A stretch of 37,007 bases of DNA, taken from positions 1 to 37,007 of the forward strand of contig NZ_AKJF01000096.1 of NCBI RefSeq assembly GCF_000282475.1, in the 5' to 3' direction. Each line of letters starts with the position of its first letter. Position 1 is the stretch's first letter. A model generated the notes under the pieces. That model saw only the letters and a program-made list of their open reading frames with translations, did not search any database and had not been told where the DNA came from. This document shows positions 9,061 through 17,285 of the stretch, in pieces. The translations under genes were made by a program, and so were the position numbers. Origin of the DNA: Pseudomonas sp. GM78 (lineage in GTDB: Bacteria; Pseudomonadota; Gammaproteobacteria; Pseudomonadales; Pseudomonadaceae).

Positions 9061-10704
9061 ATGGCCAAAGCTGCCGATGTGGTTGTGCAATGCCTGGAAA
9101 GTGAAGGTGTCGAGTATGTATTCGGCATCCCCGGCGAGGAAAACCTCGACCTGCTTGAATCCTTGCGCAAGTCGACTATCAAGCTTGTGCTCACGCGTCA
9201 CGAGCAATCCGCCGGCTTCATGGCCGCCACTTACGGCCGCCTCACGGGTAAGACCGGCGTCAGCCTTTCGACCCTCGGCCCGGGTGCAACGAATCTGGTG
9301 ACGGCCAGCGCGTACGCCTATCTGGGCGGCATGCCCATGATGATGATCACAGGCCAGAAGCCGATCAAGAAGTCCAAGCAAGGCCGTTTTCAGATCATTG
9401 ACGTCTGCGGCATGATGGCGCCGATCACCAAGTACACCCACCAGTTCGCCTCGGCAGACAACATCCCGGCGCGGATGCGTGAAGCGTTTCGTCTCGCTGA
9501 AGAGGAGAAGCCCGGAGCCGTCCACCTGGAGTTGCCGGAAGATATCGCCGCCGAGCAAACCGATAGCATGCCGATGCCGCGGAGCCTGCACCGCCGGCCA
9601 TTGGCCGAGCACAAGGCTGTCGAGGCCGCTGTCGAGAAGTTGCAGAACGCGCGCAGTCCAATCCTGGTGATCGGCGCGGGTGCCAACCGCAAGATGACCG
9701 CCAAGGTGTTGAAGCAACTGATCGACGATACCGGCATTCCCTTTATTACCACCCAGATGGGCAAGGGCGTGGTGGATGAGCGTCACCCGCGTTTCCTCGG
9801 CAATGCCGCGCTGTCGTCGGGAGACTTCGTGCACCGCGCCGTCGAGGCCGCCGACCTGATCGTCAATATCGGCCACGATGTGATCGAGAAGCCGCCATTC
9901 TTCATGGTGCGTGGCGGCACTGAAGTCATCCACATCAACTTCCGCTCCGCTGAAGTCGACGCCGTGTATTTCCCGCAGATCGAAGTAATCGGTGATATCG
10001 CCAACGCCGTCTGGCAGATCGGCGAAGCGCTGAGCGATACCAGCCATTGGGATTTCACACGGTTGATGGCGATTCGTGATGCGAACGAAGCCCAGATTAT
10101 CGAGGGGGCGGACGACAACAGGTTCCCGGTTTACCCACAACGTCTGGTTGCCGACATTCGTCGGGTGTTGCCGTCCGAGGGCATCGTTGCCCTGGACAAT
10201 GGCATCTACAAGATCTGGTTTGCCCGCAACTACAAGGCCCACAAGCCCAACACCGTACTGCTGGACAACGCGCTGGCGACCATGGGGGCGGGTCTGCCTT
10301 CCGCGATGGCTGCACATTTGGTGTACCCGGATCGTCCGGTGATCTCCGTGTGCGGGGACGGCGGCTTCATGATGAACAGCCAGGAGCTGGAGACAGCGGT
10401 TCGCCTGAACATGAATTTGACCGTGGTGATCCTGCGGGACGACGGCTACGGCATGATCCGCTGGAAGCAGGCCAATATGGGCTTCACCGACTTCGGCCTG
10501 GATTACAGTAACCCCGATTTCGTGAAGTACGCCGAGGCCTATGGCGCCAATGGCCACCGCGTGGAGAGCGCCGAGGGTTTCCTGCCGCTGCTGGAGCACT
10601 GTGTGAAGACACCCGGTGTGCATGTGATCGACTGTCCTGTCGATTACAGCGAAAACGACCGCATCCTGAACATGGAGTTGCGCCAGCGTAGCGCTGCCAT
10701 TTGA
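9061..10704 (+). CDS. acetolactate synthase large-subunit-like, ThDP-dependent (AlsS-like)
   Basis: A 547-residue thiamine-diphosphate enzyme that should condense two pyruvates to 2-acetolactate plus CO2. The catalytic Glu of ThDP enzymes is Glu48 in LTRHEQSAGFMA. STLGPGATNLVTA follows, and the ThDP/Mg motif GDGGF is near residue 432 with an Asn a few residues on (MMNSQELETAV). The C-terminal region (DFVKYAEAYGANG, then CPVDYSEND) resembles the catabolic FAD-independent AlsS of Bacillus as I recall it. No regulatory small subunit (ilvH) and no acetolactate decarboxylase (alsD) is adjacent, so it is an orphan. Other ThDP decarboxylases of the same fold cannot be fully ruled out. AGGTGAG precedes the ATG. 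Confidence 0.88.
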   Translation: MAKAADVVVQCLESEGVEYVFGIPGEENLDLLESLRKSTIKLVLTRHEQSAGFMAATYGRLTGKTGVSLSTLGPGATNLVTASAYAYLGGMPMMMITGQKPIKKSKQGRFQIIDVCGMMAPITKYTHQFASADNIPARMREAFRLAEEEKPGAVHLELPEDIAAEQTDSMPMPRSLHRRPLAEHKAVEAAVEKLQNARSPILVIGAGANRKMTAKVLKQLIDDTGIPFITTQMGKGVVDERHPRFLGNAALSSGDFVHRAVEAADLIVNIGHDVIEKPPFFMVRGGTEVIHINFRSAEVDAVYFPQIEVIGDIANAVWQIGEALSDTSHWDFTRLMAIRDANEAQIIEGADDNRFPVYPQRLVADIRRVLPSEGIVALDNGIYKIWFARNYKAHKPNTVLLDNALATMGAGLPSAMAAHLVYPDRPVISVCGDGGFMMNSQELETAVRLNMNLTVVILRDDGYGMIRWKQANMGFTDFGLDYSNPDFVKYAEAYGANGHRVESAEGFLPLLEHCVKTPGVHVIDCPVDYSENDRILNMELRQRSAAI

Positions 10705-10784
10705 TCTTGTCGCGAGATTTGTTGACGAGCTCGTATACCTGATCGCGAGCAGGCTGAAGCATTGAAGCTGTCAGGTTCAAGTAC

Positions 10785-10812
10785 AAAAGGGCTCTTCAAG
10801 GGCCCTTTTGTT
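10785..10812. terminator. bidirectional terminator between the acetolactate synthase gene and ycaC
   Basis: AAAAGGGC (10785-10792) pairs perfectly with GCCCTTTT (10802-10809) around a 9-nt loop. The A-run on one side and T-run on the other let it act on both strands, which suits its position between two convergent genes. Confidence 0.8.
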
Positions 10813-10841
10813 GTGTGCGTCTTCTGGATATCAATGACCAA

Positions 10842-11474
10842 TCAAGCTTGGCGCGCTGCCATTGCCGAGTAGCTGTTCATCAGGTTGCGGTAGTTCGGGA
10901 TGCGCTGGGACAGCAGGTTGCCCAGGCCTTCTATGTCGTTGCGCCAGTCGCCCTGCAATTCGCAAGCGACCGAGAACCAGTTCATCATTTGAGCCCCTGC
11001 CTGGGTCATACGGTTCCAGGCAGCCTGTTGTACGGTGGTGTTGAAGGTGCCGGAAGAATCCGTGACCACGAACACTTCAAAGCCTTCTGCGAGGGCGGAC
11101 AATGTCGGGAAGGTCACGCAGACGTCAGTCACCACACCGGCGATGATCAATTGCTTGCGACCGGTCGCCTTGATGGCCTTGACGAAGTCTTCGTTGTCCC
11201 AGGCGTTGATCTGGCCAGGTCGGGCGATGTAAGGCGCGTCCGGGAACATCTCTTTGAGTTCGGGTACCAGTGGGCCGTTGGGGCCTTGTTCAAAGCTGGT
11301 GGTGAGGATGGTTGGCAGCTCGAAGAACGTTGCCACGTCGGCCAGTGCCAGTACGTTGTTCTTGAATTCGTTGGGCGAAAAGTCTTGAACCAGGGAAATC
11401 AGGCCAGTCTGGTGGTCAATCAACAAAACTACGGCGTCGTCTTTGTTCAGGCGGTTGTAGGTAGCGTTGCTCAT
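10842..11474 (-). CDS. ycaC: YcaC-family isochorismatase-like hydrolase
   Basis: A 210-residue cysteine hydrolase of the isochorismatase fold, closely matching E. coli and P. aeruginosa YcaC as I recall them (start MSNATYNRLNKDDA, middle FEQGPNGPLVPELK and IARPGQINAWDNEDF). The acid Asp20 (VLLIDHQ) and nucleophile Cys119 (GVVTDVCVTFP) are visible. YcaC crystallises as an octameric ring; its physiological substrate is unknown. The ATG at 11474 is chosen, rather than the upstream in-frame start at 11522, because AAAGGA lies about 8 nt before it and the protein then begins like its homologues. It lies 137 nt downstream of the mechanosensitive-channel gene and ends at the shared convergent terminator. 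Confidence 0.95.
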   Translation of the reverse strand: MSNATYNRLNKDDAVVLLIDHQTGLISLVQDFSPNEFKNNVLALADVATFFELPTILTTSFEQGPNGPLVPELKEMFPDAPYIARPGQINAWDNEDFVKAIKATGRKQLIIAGVVTDVCVTFPTLSALAEGFEVFVVTDSSGTFNTTVQQAAWNRMTQAGAQMMNWFSVACELQGDWRNDIEGLGNLLSQRIPNYRNLMNSYSAMAARQA

Positions 11475-11611
11475 GATGAATTCCTTTCGAGGTGGGTGAG
11501 TGGCGTCGTTCAACATGAGCACAGATTAGAGTTTGCGATGAGGCAGAAAAAGCCGCTGAAAAGCGTTTAACTGTCAACCTGGAAGAGACAATCTGGATTG
11601 GGTTTGCGCTG

Positions 11612-12910
11612 CTACATGATGTGTTTTTCGGACTCCGGCATATGGCTCGCGCCCAACACCGCCGGCAACAAGCCAGCCCGCAAATCCCCGCCACTCGGCT
11701 GCTGATAAAGGCTCAAGCCAAATTCCGGCAACACCGCCAGCAGGTAATCGAAAATATCCCCCTGGATCCGCTCATAATCGGCCCACGCCGTGGTGCGCGT
11801 AAAACAGTAGATCTCCAGCGGAATACCCTGCGCGGTTGTTTGCATCTGCCGAACCATGCACGTCATGTTCGGCTGAATTTCTGGATGGCTCTTGAGATAG
11901 GCCAGCGCATAGGCGCGAAAAGTGCCGATATTGGTCATGCGCCGGCGGTTGGCCGACATCGCCGCGACATTGCCCTGGGCTTCGTTCCAGGCCTTGAGTT
12001 CGGCCTGTTTACGGCTGATGTAGTCCGTCAGCAGATGCACCTGGGCGAGCTTCATCTCCTCATCATCGCGGATGAATCGCACGCCACTGGCATCAATGAA
12101 CAGGCTGCGCTTGATCCGCCGGCCACCGGACTGCTGCATGCCGCGCCAGTTCTTGAATGACTCGGACATCAGGCGCCAGGTCGGGATCGAAACGATGGTC
12201 TTGTCAAAGTTCTGCACCTTGACCGTATGCAGCGTGATGTCCACCACATCGCCATCGGCACCGACCTGTGGCATCTCGATCCAGTCGCCGACCCGCAGCA
12301 TGTCGTTGCTGGTCAGCTGCACGCTGGCGACGAACGACAGCAGGGTGTCCTTGTAGACCAACAGGATCACCGCCGACATGGCGCCCAGGCCCGACAGCAG
12401 CAACAGCGGCGAACGGTCGATCAAGGTGGCGACGATGACGATCGCGCCAAACACGTACAACACCATTTTCGCCAGTTGCACATAGCCCTTGATCGAGCGG
12501 GTGCGGGCGTGTTCGGTGCGGGCGTAGATGTCCAGCAGGGCATTGAGCAGGGCCGTGATCGACAACAGCAGGAACAGAATGGTGAACGCCAGCGCCACGT
12601 TGCCGAGGAAAACCATCGCGGTTTTACTCAGCTCCGGTACCAGGTGCAGGCCAAACTGGATTACCAGCGACGGTGTGATCTGTGCCAGGCGTTGGAACAC
12701 CTTGTTGTGACGCAAGTCGTTGATCCAGTGCAGCGCCGGCTGGCGGCCCAGTATTTTGCTGGCGTGCAGGATCAGGTAGCGCGCCACTCGTCCGAGGGCC
12801 AGGGCAATGACCAGCAATACCATGAGTGCCAGGCTGGCGTGCACGATAGGGTGCTGGTCAAGGGCACCCCAGAGGTCTTGGGCATTGAGCCAGAGCTGTT
12901 TGATATCCAT
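11612..12910 (-). CDS. mechanosensitive ion channel, MscS family (YbdG-like)
   Basis: A 432-residue inner-membrane channel with about five hydrophobic helices in the first 200 residues (VHASLALMVLLVIALALGRV, MVFLGNVALAFTILFLLLSI, LAKMVLYVFGAIVIVATLI). The MscS pore-lining helix follows (LLSGLGAMSAVILLVYKDTL), then the beta domain (NDMLRVGDWIEMPQVGADGDVVDITLHTVKVQNFD). The long soluble C-terminus with ISRKQAELKAWN and QTTAQGIPLEIYCFT matches E. coli YbdG (415 residues), which responds to mild osmotic stress. The ATG at 12910 is preferred over an in-frame TTG at 12916. Confidence 0.92.
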   Translation of the reverse strand: MDIKQLWLNAQDLWGALDQHPIVHASLALMVLLVIALALGRVARYLILHASKILGRQPALHWINDLRHNKVFQRLAQITPSLVIQFGLHLVPELSKTAMVFLGNVALAFTILFLLLSITALLNALLDIYARTEHARTRSIKGYVQLAKMVLYVFGAIVIVATLIDRSPLLLLSGLGAMSAVILLVYKDTLLSFVASVQLTSNDMLRVGDWIEMPQVGADGDVVDITLHTVKVQNFDKTIVSIPTWRLMSESFKNWRGMQQSGGRRIKRSLFIDASGVRFIRDDEEMKLAQVHLLTDYISRKQAELKAWNEAQGNVAAMSANRRRMTNIGTFRAYALAYLKSHPEIQPNMTCMVRQMQTTAQGIPLEIYCFTRTTAWADYERIQGDIFDYLLAVLPEFGLSLYQQPSGGDLRAGLLPAVLGASHMPESEKHIM

Positions 12911-13025
12911 GGGCAAAAAAGATTTCTTCTAGGGAACATGAGGGACGATTAGAGCATTTAAGACGCTTTGTATTACCGTCGGTGACAAATCGGGCAATAA
13001 AAAAACCACTGTTTACCGCCATTTG

Positions 13026-13031
13026 TATAAA
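13026..13031 (+). promoter_or_regulatory. possible -10 element for the DEAD-box helicase gene
   Basis: TATAAA lies 73 nt before the helicase start, in an AT-rich 190-nt gap between divergent genes. I see no convincing -35 hexamer at 16-18 nt, so this is only a weak call. Confidence 0.25.
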
Positions 13032-13103
13032 GAAACTCGGCCTACGCGCTCGAAACCGGTACCCTATGCAGCTGTTTTTTTGTATTTCTTCGAGGTAGCA
13101 CCC

Positions 13104-14444
13104 GTGTTTTCCGAATTCGCCTTGCACGAACGCCTGCTCAAAGCCGTGGCCGAGCTGAAATTTGTCGAGCCAACGCCTGTGCAAGCAGCGGCTATTCCGC
13201 TGGCGCTCCAAGGGCGTGACCTGCGGGTGACAGCGCAAACCGGTAGCGGCAAGACCGCTGCATTCGTTTTGCCGATCCTCAACCGCCTGATCGGCCCGGC
13301 CAAGATCCGCGTCAGCATCAAGACCCTGATCCTGTTGCCAACCCGCGAGCTGGCCCAGCAGACGTTGAAAGAAGTTGAACGCTTCTCGCAGTTCACCTTC
13401 ATCAAGTCCGGCCTGATCACTGGCGGTGAAGACTTCAAGGTCCAGGCCGCCATGCTGCGCAAAGTGCCGGACATCCTGATCGGTACGCCAGGGCGGATGA
13501 TCGAGCAACTGAACGCCGGTAACCTCGACTTGAAAGAAGTCGAAGTGCTGGTGCTCGACGAAGCCGACCGCATGCTCGACATGGGTTTCGCTGAAGACGT
13601 GCAGCGTCTGGTGGACGAGTGCACCAACCGTCAGCAGACCATGCTGTTCTCCGCCACCACCGGTGGTTCGGGCCTGCGCGAGATGGTCGCCAAGGTGTTG
13701 AACAACCCTGAGCACCTGCAGCTCAACGCGGTCAGCCAGCTGAACGAGACCACCCGTCAGCAAATCATCACCGCTGACCACAACCAGCACAAAGAACAGA
13801 TCGTCAACTGGCTGCTGGCCAACGAGACCTACCAGAAGGCCATCGTCTTCACCAACACCCGCGCCATGGCCGACCGTATCTACGGCCGCCTGGTGGCCCA
13901 GGAATACAAGGCGTTCGTGCTGCACGGCGACAAGGACCAGAAGGATCGCAAACTGGCGATCGACCGTCTGAAGCAGGGCGGGGTGAAAATCCTCGTGGCC
14001 ACCGACGTTGCCGCTCGCGGCCTGGACGTGGACGGCCTGGACCTGGTGATCAACTTCGACATGCCACGCAGCGGCGACGAGTACGTACACCGTATCGGTC
14101 GTACCGGCCGTGCCGGCAACGATGGCCTGGCCATCTCGCTGATCTGCCACGGCGACTGGAACCTGATGTCGAGCATCGAGCGCTACCTCAAGCAGAGCTT
14201 CGAGCGCCGCACCATCAAGGAAGTCAAAGGCGCCTACGGCGGACCGAAAAAGGTCAAGGCCTCTGGCAAGGCTGTCGGCGTGAAGAAGAAAAAGACCGAC
14301 GCCAAGGGTGACAAGAAAAAAGTTGCCGCCAAGACCCCGACCAAGCGCAAGAGCGTCAATCGGCCGAAGAGCGATTCTCTGGTCAGCAAGGACGGCATGG
14401 CCCCGCTCAAACGCCGCAAGCCGGAAGCGCCGGCTGCTGAATAA
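13104..14444 (+). CDS. DEAD-box ATP-dependent RNA helicase
   Basis: A 446-residue RNA helicase. The Q motif is KFVEPTPVQAAAIP (19-32), motif I AQTGSGKT (44-51), Ia PTRELAQQ (79-86), Ib TPGR (128-131), II DEAD (152-155) and III SAT (183-185). In the second RecA domain are HGDKDQKDR, ATDVAARGLD and HRIGRTGRAG. A strongly basic Lys-rich tail follows (about the last 65 residues), typical of RhlE/SrmB-type helicases involved in ribosome assembly or mRNA decay. The start is the GTG at 13104, because GAGG lies 8 nt upstream and the N-terminus then begins at the helicase core; the upstream in-frame ATG at 13023 overlaps the probable promoter. A terminator follows. Exact paralogue not assigned. Confidence 0.93.
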   Translation: MFSEFALHERLLKAVAELKFVEPTPVQAAAIPLALQGRDLRVTAQTGSGKTAAFVLPILNRLIGPAKIRVSIKTLILLPTRELAQQTLKEVERFSQFTFIKSGLITGGEDFKVQAAMLRKVPDILIGTPGRMIEQLNAGNLDLKEVEVLVLDEADRMLDMGFAEDVQRLVDECTNRQQTMLFSATTGGSGLREMVAKVLNNPEHLQLNAVSQLNETTRQQIITADHNQHKEQIVNWLLANETYQKAIVFTNTRAMADRIYGRLVAQEYKAFVLHGDKDQKDRKLAIDRLKQGGVKILVATDVAARGLDVDGLDLVINFDMPRSGDEYVHRIGRTGRAGNDGLAISLICHGDWNLMSSIERYLKQSFERRTIKEVKGAYGGPKKVKASGKAVGVKKKKTDAKGDKKKVAAKTPTKRKSVNRPKSDSLVSKDGMAPLKRRKPEAPAAE

Positions 14445-14466
14445 GCGCTTCGGTTAGCCCAATAAA

Positions 14467-14492
14467 AACCCGGACAGTGTTCGGGTTTTTTT
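14467..14492 (+). terminator. rho-independent terminator of the DEAD-box helicase gene
   Basis: AACCCGGAC (14467-14475) pairs with GTTCGGGTT (14479-14487), with one G-U wobble and a 3-nt loop, followed by a T-run to 14492. It starts 23 nt after the helicase stop codon. Confidence 0.9.
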
Positions 14493-14500
14493 ACGTCAAA

Positions 14501-14569
14501 ATCGCAGCCTTCGGCAGCTCCTACACCGAATCTGGTAGGAGCTGCCGCAGGCTGCGATCTTTTGATCTT
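14501..14569. repeat. REP inverted pair, TAGGAGCTGCCGCAGGCTGCGA family, copy 1
   Basis: Arms at about 14501-14525 and 14534-14559 are inverted copies of a 24-nt unit (core GGAGCTGCCGCAGGCTGC), with the TAGGAG ends facing inward. TTTTGATC, a frequent companion of this family, follows. It lies between a terminator and the stop codon of a convergent gene. Confidence 0.85.
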
Positions 14570-14573
14570 ATCT

Positions 14574-14849
14574 TCAGCTCTCGGCTTTCTTCTCGGCCGT
14601 ACCCAATTCCTTGAGCCGCTGATCGATCAACTGGCACTTGTCCGGCAAATCCTTGGAGGCAGTGCCCAGGTCCATTTTCTGCAGCTCGTCATTGATCTCC
14701 TTGGCCTTGGCCGGATTCTGTTCGGTGAGCTTGGTGACCTCCTTGGCCAGCTGCTCGCGCTTGAGGGTGGCCTCCTCCGGGGTGCAGGCCCAAACGGGCA
14801 GGGCGCAGGCGAGGGTGGCAGCGAGGGTGAGTTTCAGCAGGATTTTCAT
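14574..14849 (-). CDS. small secreted helical protein of unknown function
   Basis: A 91-residue protein. A Sec signal peptide (MKILLKLTLAATLACALPVWA) is followed by CTPEEATLKREQLAKEVTKL. Because Cys follows Ala directly, a lipobox-like reading (VWAC) is possible, although the hydrophobic core ends a little early for a classical lipoprotein. The mature part is highly charged and predicted fully helical (KAKEINDELQKMDLG, then QLIDQRLKELGTAEKKAES). A second Cys in LPDKCQLID could pair with the first. The REP element ends within a few nt of its stop. No function is recognised; it is probably a periplasmic helper or stress protein. Confidence 0.78.
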   Translation of the reverse strand: MKILLKLTLAATLACALPVWACTPEEATLKREQLAKEVTKLTEQNPAKAKEINDELQKMDLGTASKDLPDKCQLIDQRLKELGTAEKKAES

Positions 14850-14937
14850 CTGTCGGGCCTCAGTTCCGGTTAAGGCGGGTTAACCGGTTGAGGGCTTTTG
14901 CTCGGAAAAAGTTCACCGCCATCCTCTCGATTTGGCC

Positions 14938-15672
14938 CTAGCCGCCATGGCAGCAGCTCGTTGTTGCCTTCTCCTCATACCGATCATGGTGCCGCACCCA
15001 ATCCATGATCTCCTCTTCGTTGCGGCCCTTGGGCATCAGGTCGAGGTAGTTGTAAGTACCCACCAGCAGATCCAGCCCCCGGGCATAAGTGGAGTAGGTG
15101 TGGAAAATCTCGCCGGCTTCATTGCGATAAAACACGCTAAGGCCGGGAAGTTCCTCTTCCGAACCGTCGGTTTTTTCGTAGTTGTAGGTGGCCTTTCCGG
15201 CGGCGACGTCTTCGGCGCGGGCCGTTACACCGAAGTCATAGTTGAAGTCGCAACCTTCGGAGGATACCCAGTCGAATTTCCAGCCCATGCGCCGCTTGAA
15301 CGCCTGGAATTGGGCGAACGGTGCGTGGGAGACCGCCACCACCGAGACGTCGTGGTGTGCCAGATGCTGGTTGGCCCCGTCGATGTGGTCGGACAGGAAC
15401 GAACAACCCGGACAGCCTTCATCCCAGCCGTCGGCGAACATGAAATGGTAAATGACCAATTGGCTGCGGCCACTAAACAGGTCGGCGAGTTTCAGTTCAC
15501 CGTCGAGTCCCTGGAAGTGATAGTCCTTGTCGATTTTTACCCAGGGCAGGGCGCGGCGTTCTGCGCTGAGTCTGTCCCGCTCCTTGGTGAAGGCTTTCTC
15601 GTGGACCAGGTGCTGTTTGCGCGCGGCGAGCCATTCTTCCCGCGACACAACGGGGTGGTTCTGAATGTTCAT
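14938..15672 (-). CDS. DUF899 thioredoxin-like family protein
   Basis: A 244-residue protein of the DUF899 family (PF05988), which has a thioredoxin-like fold. The family hallmark FMFADGWDEGCPGCSFLSDHI is split here as FMFADGWDEG then CPGC (87-90), a CxxC redox-type motif. VSVVAVSHAPFAQFQAFKRRMGW and LPGLSVFYRNEAGEIFHTYSTYARG follow, all family blocks. The last residues TTSCCHGG add two adjacent cysteines at the C-terminus. No signal peptide is seen, so it is cytoplasmic. The reaction is unknown; a peroxiredoxin- or disulfide-related role is inferred from the fold only. It is divergent from the 129-residue protein gene to its right. Confidence 0.92.
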   Translation of the reverse strand: MNIQNHPVVSREEWLAARKQHLVHEKAFTKERDRLSAERRALPWVKIDKDYHFQGLDGELKLADLFSGRSQLVIYHFMFADGWDEGCPGCSFLSDHIDGANQHLAHHDVSVVAVSHAPFAQFQAFKRRMGWKFDWVSSEGCDFNYDFGVTARAEDVAAGKATYNYEKTDGSEEELPGLSVFYRNEAGEIFHTYSTYARGLDLLVGTYNYLDLMPKGRNEEEIMDWVRHHDRYEEKATTSCCHGG

Positions 15673-15851
15673 TTGGCTTTCTCCTGCGTGATGCGGGGAG
15701 TTGACTTACACAGCCTAGTCGTTTGACCCGCCGGTAAATCGACATACCGCCGGTCGGTAGCGATAACGAAACGCGAGCTGAACGGCTGCCGTGCGCTTTT
15801 GTCACATCTTATGAAGCCCCTCTCTCTCACGGGCACCGGAGGTGAATCAGG

Positions 15852-16241
15852 ATGACCACTTACAACTGGGATTTGATTGAGCACTTGCTGCACGAAGTGC
15901 AGAACGGTGCGAGCAGCTTCACGCCACGGCCCTATGCCGAGCAGTACGCCGCGCAGAAAGCGGCACAAGGTGAGCAGATTGAAAACCTGGATCACTTGAA
16001 GGCGCTGGCCGGCGAATATGAAAAGTTGCTGCTCCTGCGCGGTTACATCGAACCTCGGCCCGAGGAGCAGGGAGGCACCGGTTCGAATTACATTTTGACG
16101 ATGCGTGGTTCGAGGTTGTTGAGCCTGATCGACAGCAGCATTCCGGGCGATGAGCATCCGCGGCAGGTGCTGGATGACCAGGAGGATGCACTGGACGAAC
16201 TGACGTTTGATGAAGTGGCTTCGAAGGCGCAGATTGCCTGA
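15852..16241 (+). CDS. conserved small protein, possible winged-helix (DUF2513-like)
   Basis: A 129-residue acidic soluble protein. A strong GGAGGTGA ribosome site sits 6 nt before the ATG. The N-terminus (MTTYNWDLIEHLLHEVQNGA), the central helices (NLDHLKALAGEYEKLLLLRGYI) and the beta-hairpin-like segment (GSNYILTMRGSRLLSLI) have the arrangement of a winged-helix domain like DUF2513. Some Pseudomonas relatives are labelled 'transcriptional regulator', as I recall. The acidic C-terminal tail (DDQEDALDELTFDEVASK) is outside the presumed domain. DNA binding has not been shown from sequence, so treat the function as unknown. Confidence 0.8.
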   Translation: MTTYNWDLIEHLLHEVQNGASSFTPRPYAEQYAAQKAAQGEQIENLDHLKALAGEYEKLLLLRGYIEPRPEEQGGTGSNYILTMRGSRLLSLIDSSIPGDEHPRQVLDDQEDALDELTFDEVASKAQIA

Positions 16242-16338
16242 ATCAAAAGATCGTCCGAACGCGGCCCGAGCCTGCGACAGCTCCTACAGAATCACCCGAT
16301 ACCTGTAGGAGCTGCCGCAGGCTGGATCTTTTGATCTT
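16241..16338. repeat. REP inverted pair, TAGGAGCTGCCGCAGGCTGCGA family, copy 2
   Basis: The left arm (16241-16288, starting AATCAAAAGATC and ending CAGCTCCTACA, partly diverged) and the right arm (16304-16338, TGTAGGAGCTGCCGCAGGCTG then GATCTTTTGATC) are inverted, with TAGGAG facing inward as in copy 1. It fills the whole gap between two convergent genes and abuts both stop codons. Confidence 0.82.
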
Positions 16339-17208
16339 TTAACCCTGTTTCCCAGCTTTCAGACACTTCAAATCACTGAAGTCCTTCTTCACGCCCTCGA
16401 TCTTCGTCAACAAGCGCTGACGTTGTTGCGGCGTACTTTGCGCCATCAAATCCACGAACAGCGCCCGTGCCTGGGCTTCGGTTTTGGCGAAGGCCTGGCG
16501 GTAGGCCGGTGTCCATAAGCTTTCGCGGTTGACCAGAAGCGTCTCGATTCGCTGTGGGAATTGTGGCGTCTGGCGCTGCGCCACGGCGGCACTGAACTGT
16601 TTCTGCCAGTGGACGCGGTTGGCGATCCATTGCGTGTTCTGGTCGCCCAAGTCGTTCGACCAGGCCATGACGCGCTGTTGTTGCGAGGCACTGAGTGGCC
16701 CCAGCCATTCATTCAGGCGTTTTTCCATTCGCGCGCCACGCTGCTTGATCTGCTGCTCCAGCGACGGTTTCAGGTATTGCTCCTGGCGCTTGCGCTGGTC
16801 CTTGGCGAAGGCCTCGTTCATTTCCGCGACCTGGTTGTCATCCAGGCCTTGCAGCAATTCGATAGCGGATGGCGTGATTTCCCGGGCCGTCTCGGCAATG
16901 GCGGCTTCCGCTTCTGCCGTGCGCGCTTGCAGCGCGGCATCGGTGACCTGATTGGTCGCGATCATGCTCTGCAAGCGATCCAGCCAGTCGAGATACCCCG
17001 GCATTTGTGTGGTGCAATGCCAGCTCAGGTGTTCCTTCAGACGTTCGTTGAGCCAGCTTTTCTGCTCGCCGTTCATGTCCAGGTAATCGCTGAGCGTCCA
17101 GGGAATGATCACGTCGAGGTTGCGATAAGCCAGGCCCATGCGGCTGCACGCGCCGAGGGCAAGGGTGAACATGAGCACAAAGGCAGTGTGTTTAATCCAG
17201 CGAGACAT
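16339..17208 (-). CDS. DUF6279-type lipoprotein
   Basis: A 289-residue lipoprotein. The signal peptide has the lipobox LGAC at 18-21, so Cys21 is lipidated; the next residue is Ser, which favours outer-membrane sorting. The mature region is all-helical and charged (MNGEQKSWLNERLKEHLSWHC, RMEKRLNEWLGPLSASQQQRVMAWS). These blocks recall heat- or envelope-stress helical proteins such as the Spy/LTXXQ class, and the whole matches the DUF6279 lipoproteins of Pseudomonas as I know them. Function is unknown. Start ATG at 17208; the gene follows the TorF-like gene by 77 nt on the same strand. Confidence 0.85.
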   Translation of the reverse strand: MSRWIKHTAFVLMFTLALGACSRMGLAYRNLDVIIPWTLSDYLDMNGEQKSWLNERLKEHLSWHCTTQMPGYLDWLDRLQSMIATNQVTDAALQARTAEAEAAIAETAREITPSAIELLQGLDDNQVAEMNEAFAKDQRKRQEQYLKPSLEQQIKQRGARMEKRLNEWLGPLSASQQQRVMAWSNDLGDQNTQWIANRVHWQKQFSAAVAQRQTPQFPQRIETLLVNRESLWTPAYRQAFAKTEAQARALFVDLMAQSTPQQRQRLLTKIEGVKKDFSDLKCLKAGKQG

Positions 17209-17285
17209 GGGCGAATCCTTGCGAAAGCCAGGCTTGCGGAGCTGATGCTCATCTGAACGCGCAATGAGCCCGGCAGTTCAGCCCA

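Noticed and set aside
9025-10623. 532-residue open frame on the minus strand opposite the acetolactate synthase gene
   Set aside because: Antisense shadow; composition is low-complexity and the plus strand carries the ThDP motifs.
11475-11522. Upstream in-frame start for ycaC (16 extra residues)
   Set aside because: The extra residues are not like YcaC homologues and the ATG at 11474 has a clear AAAGGA ribosome site.
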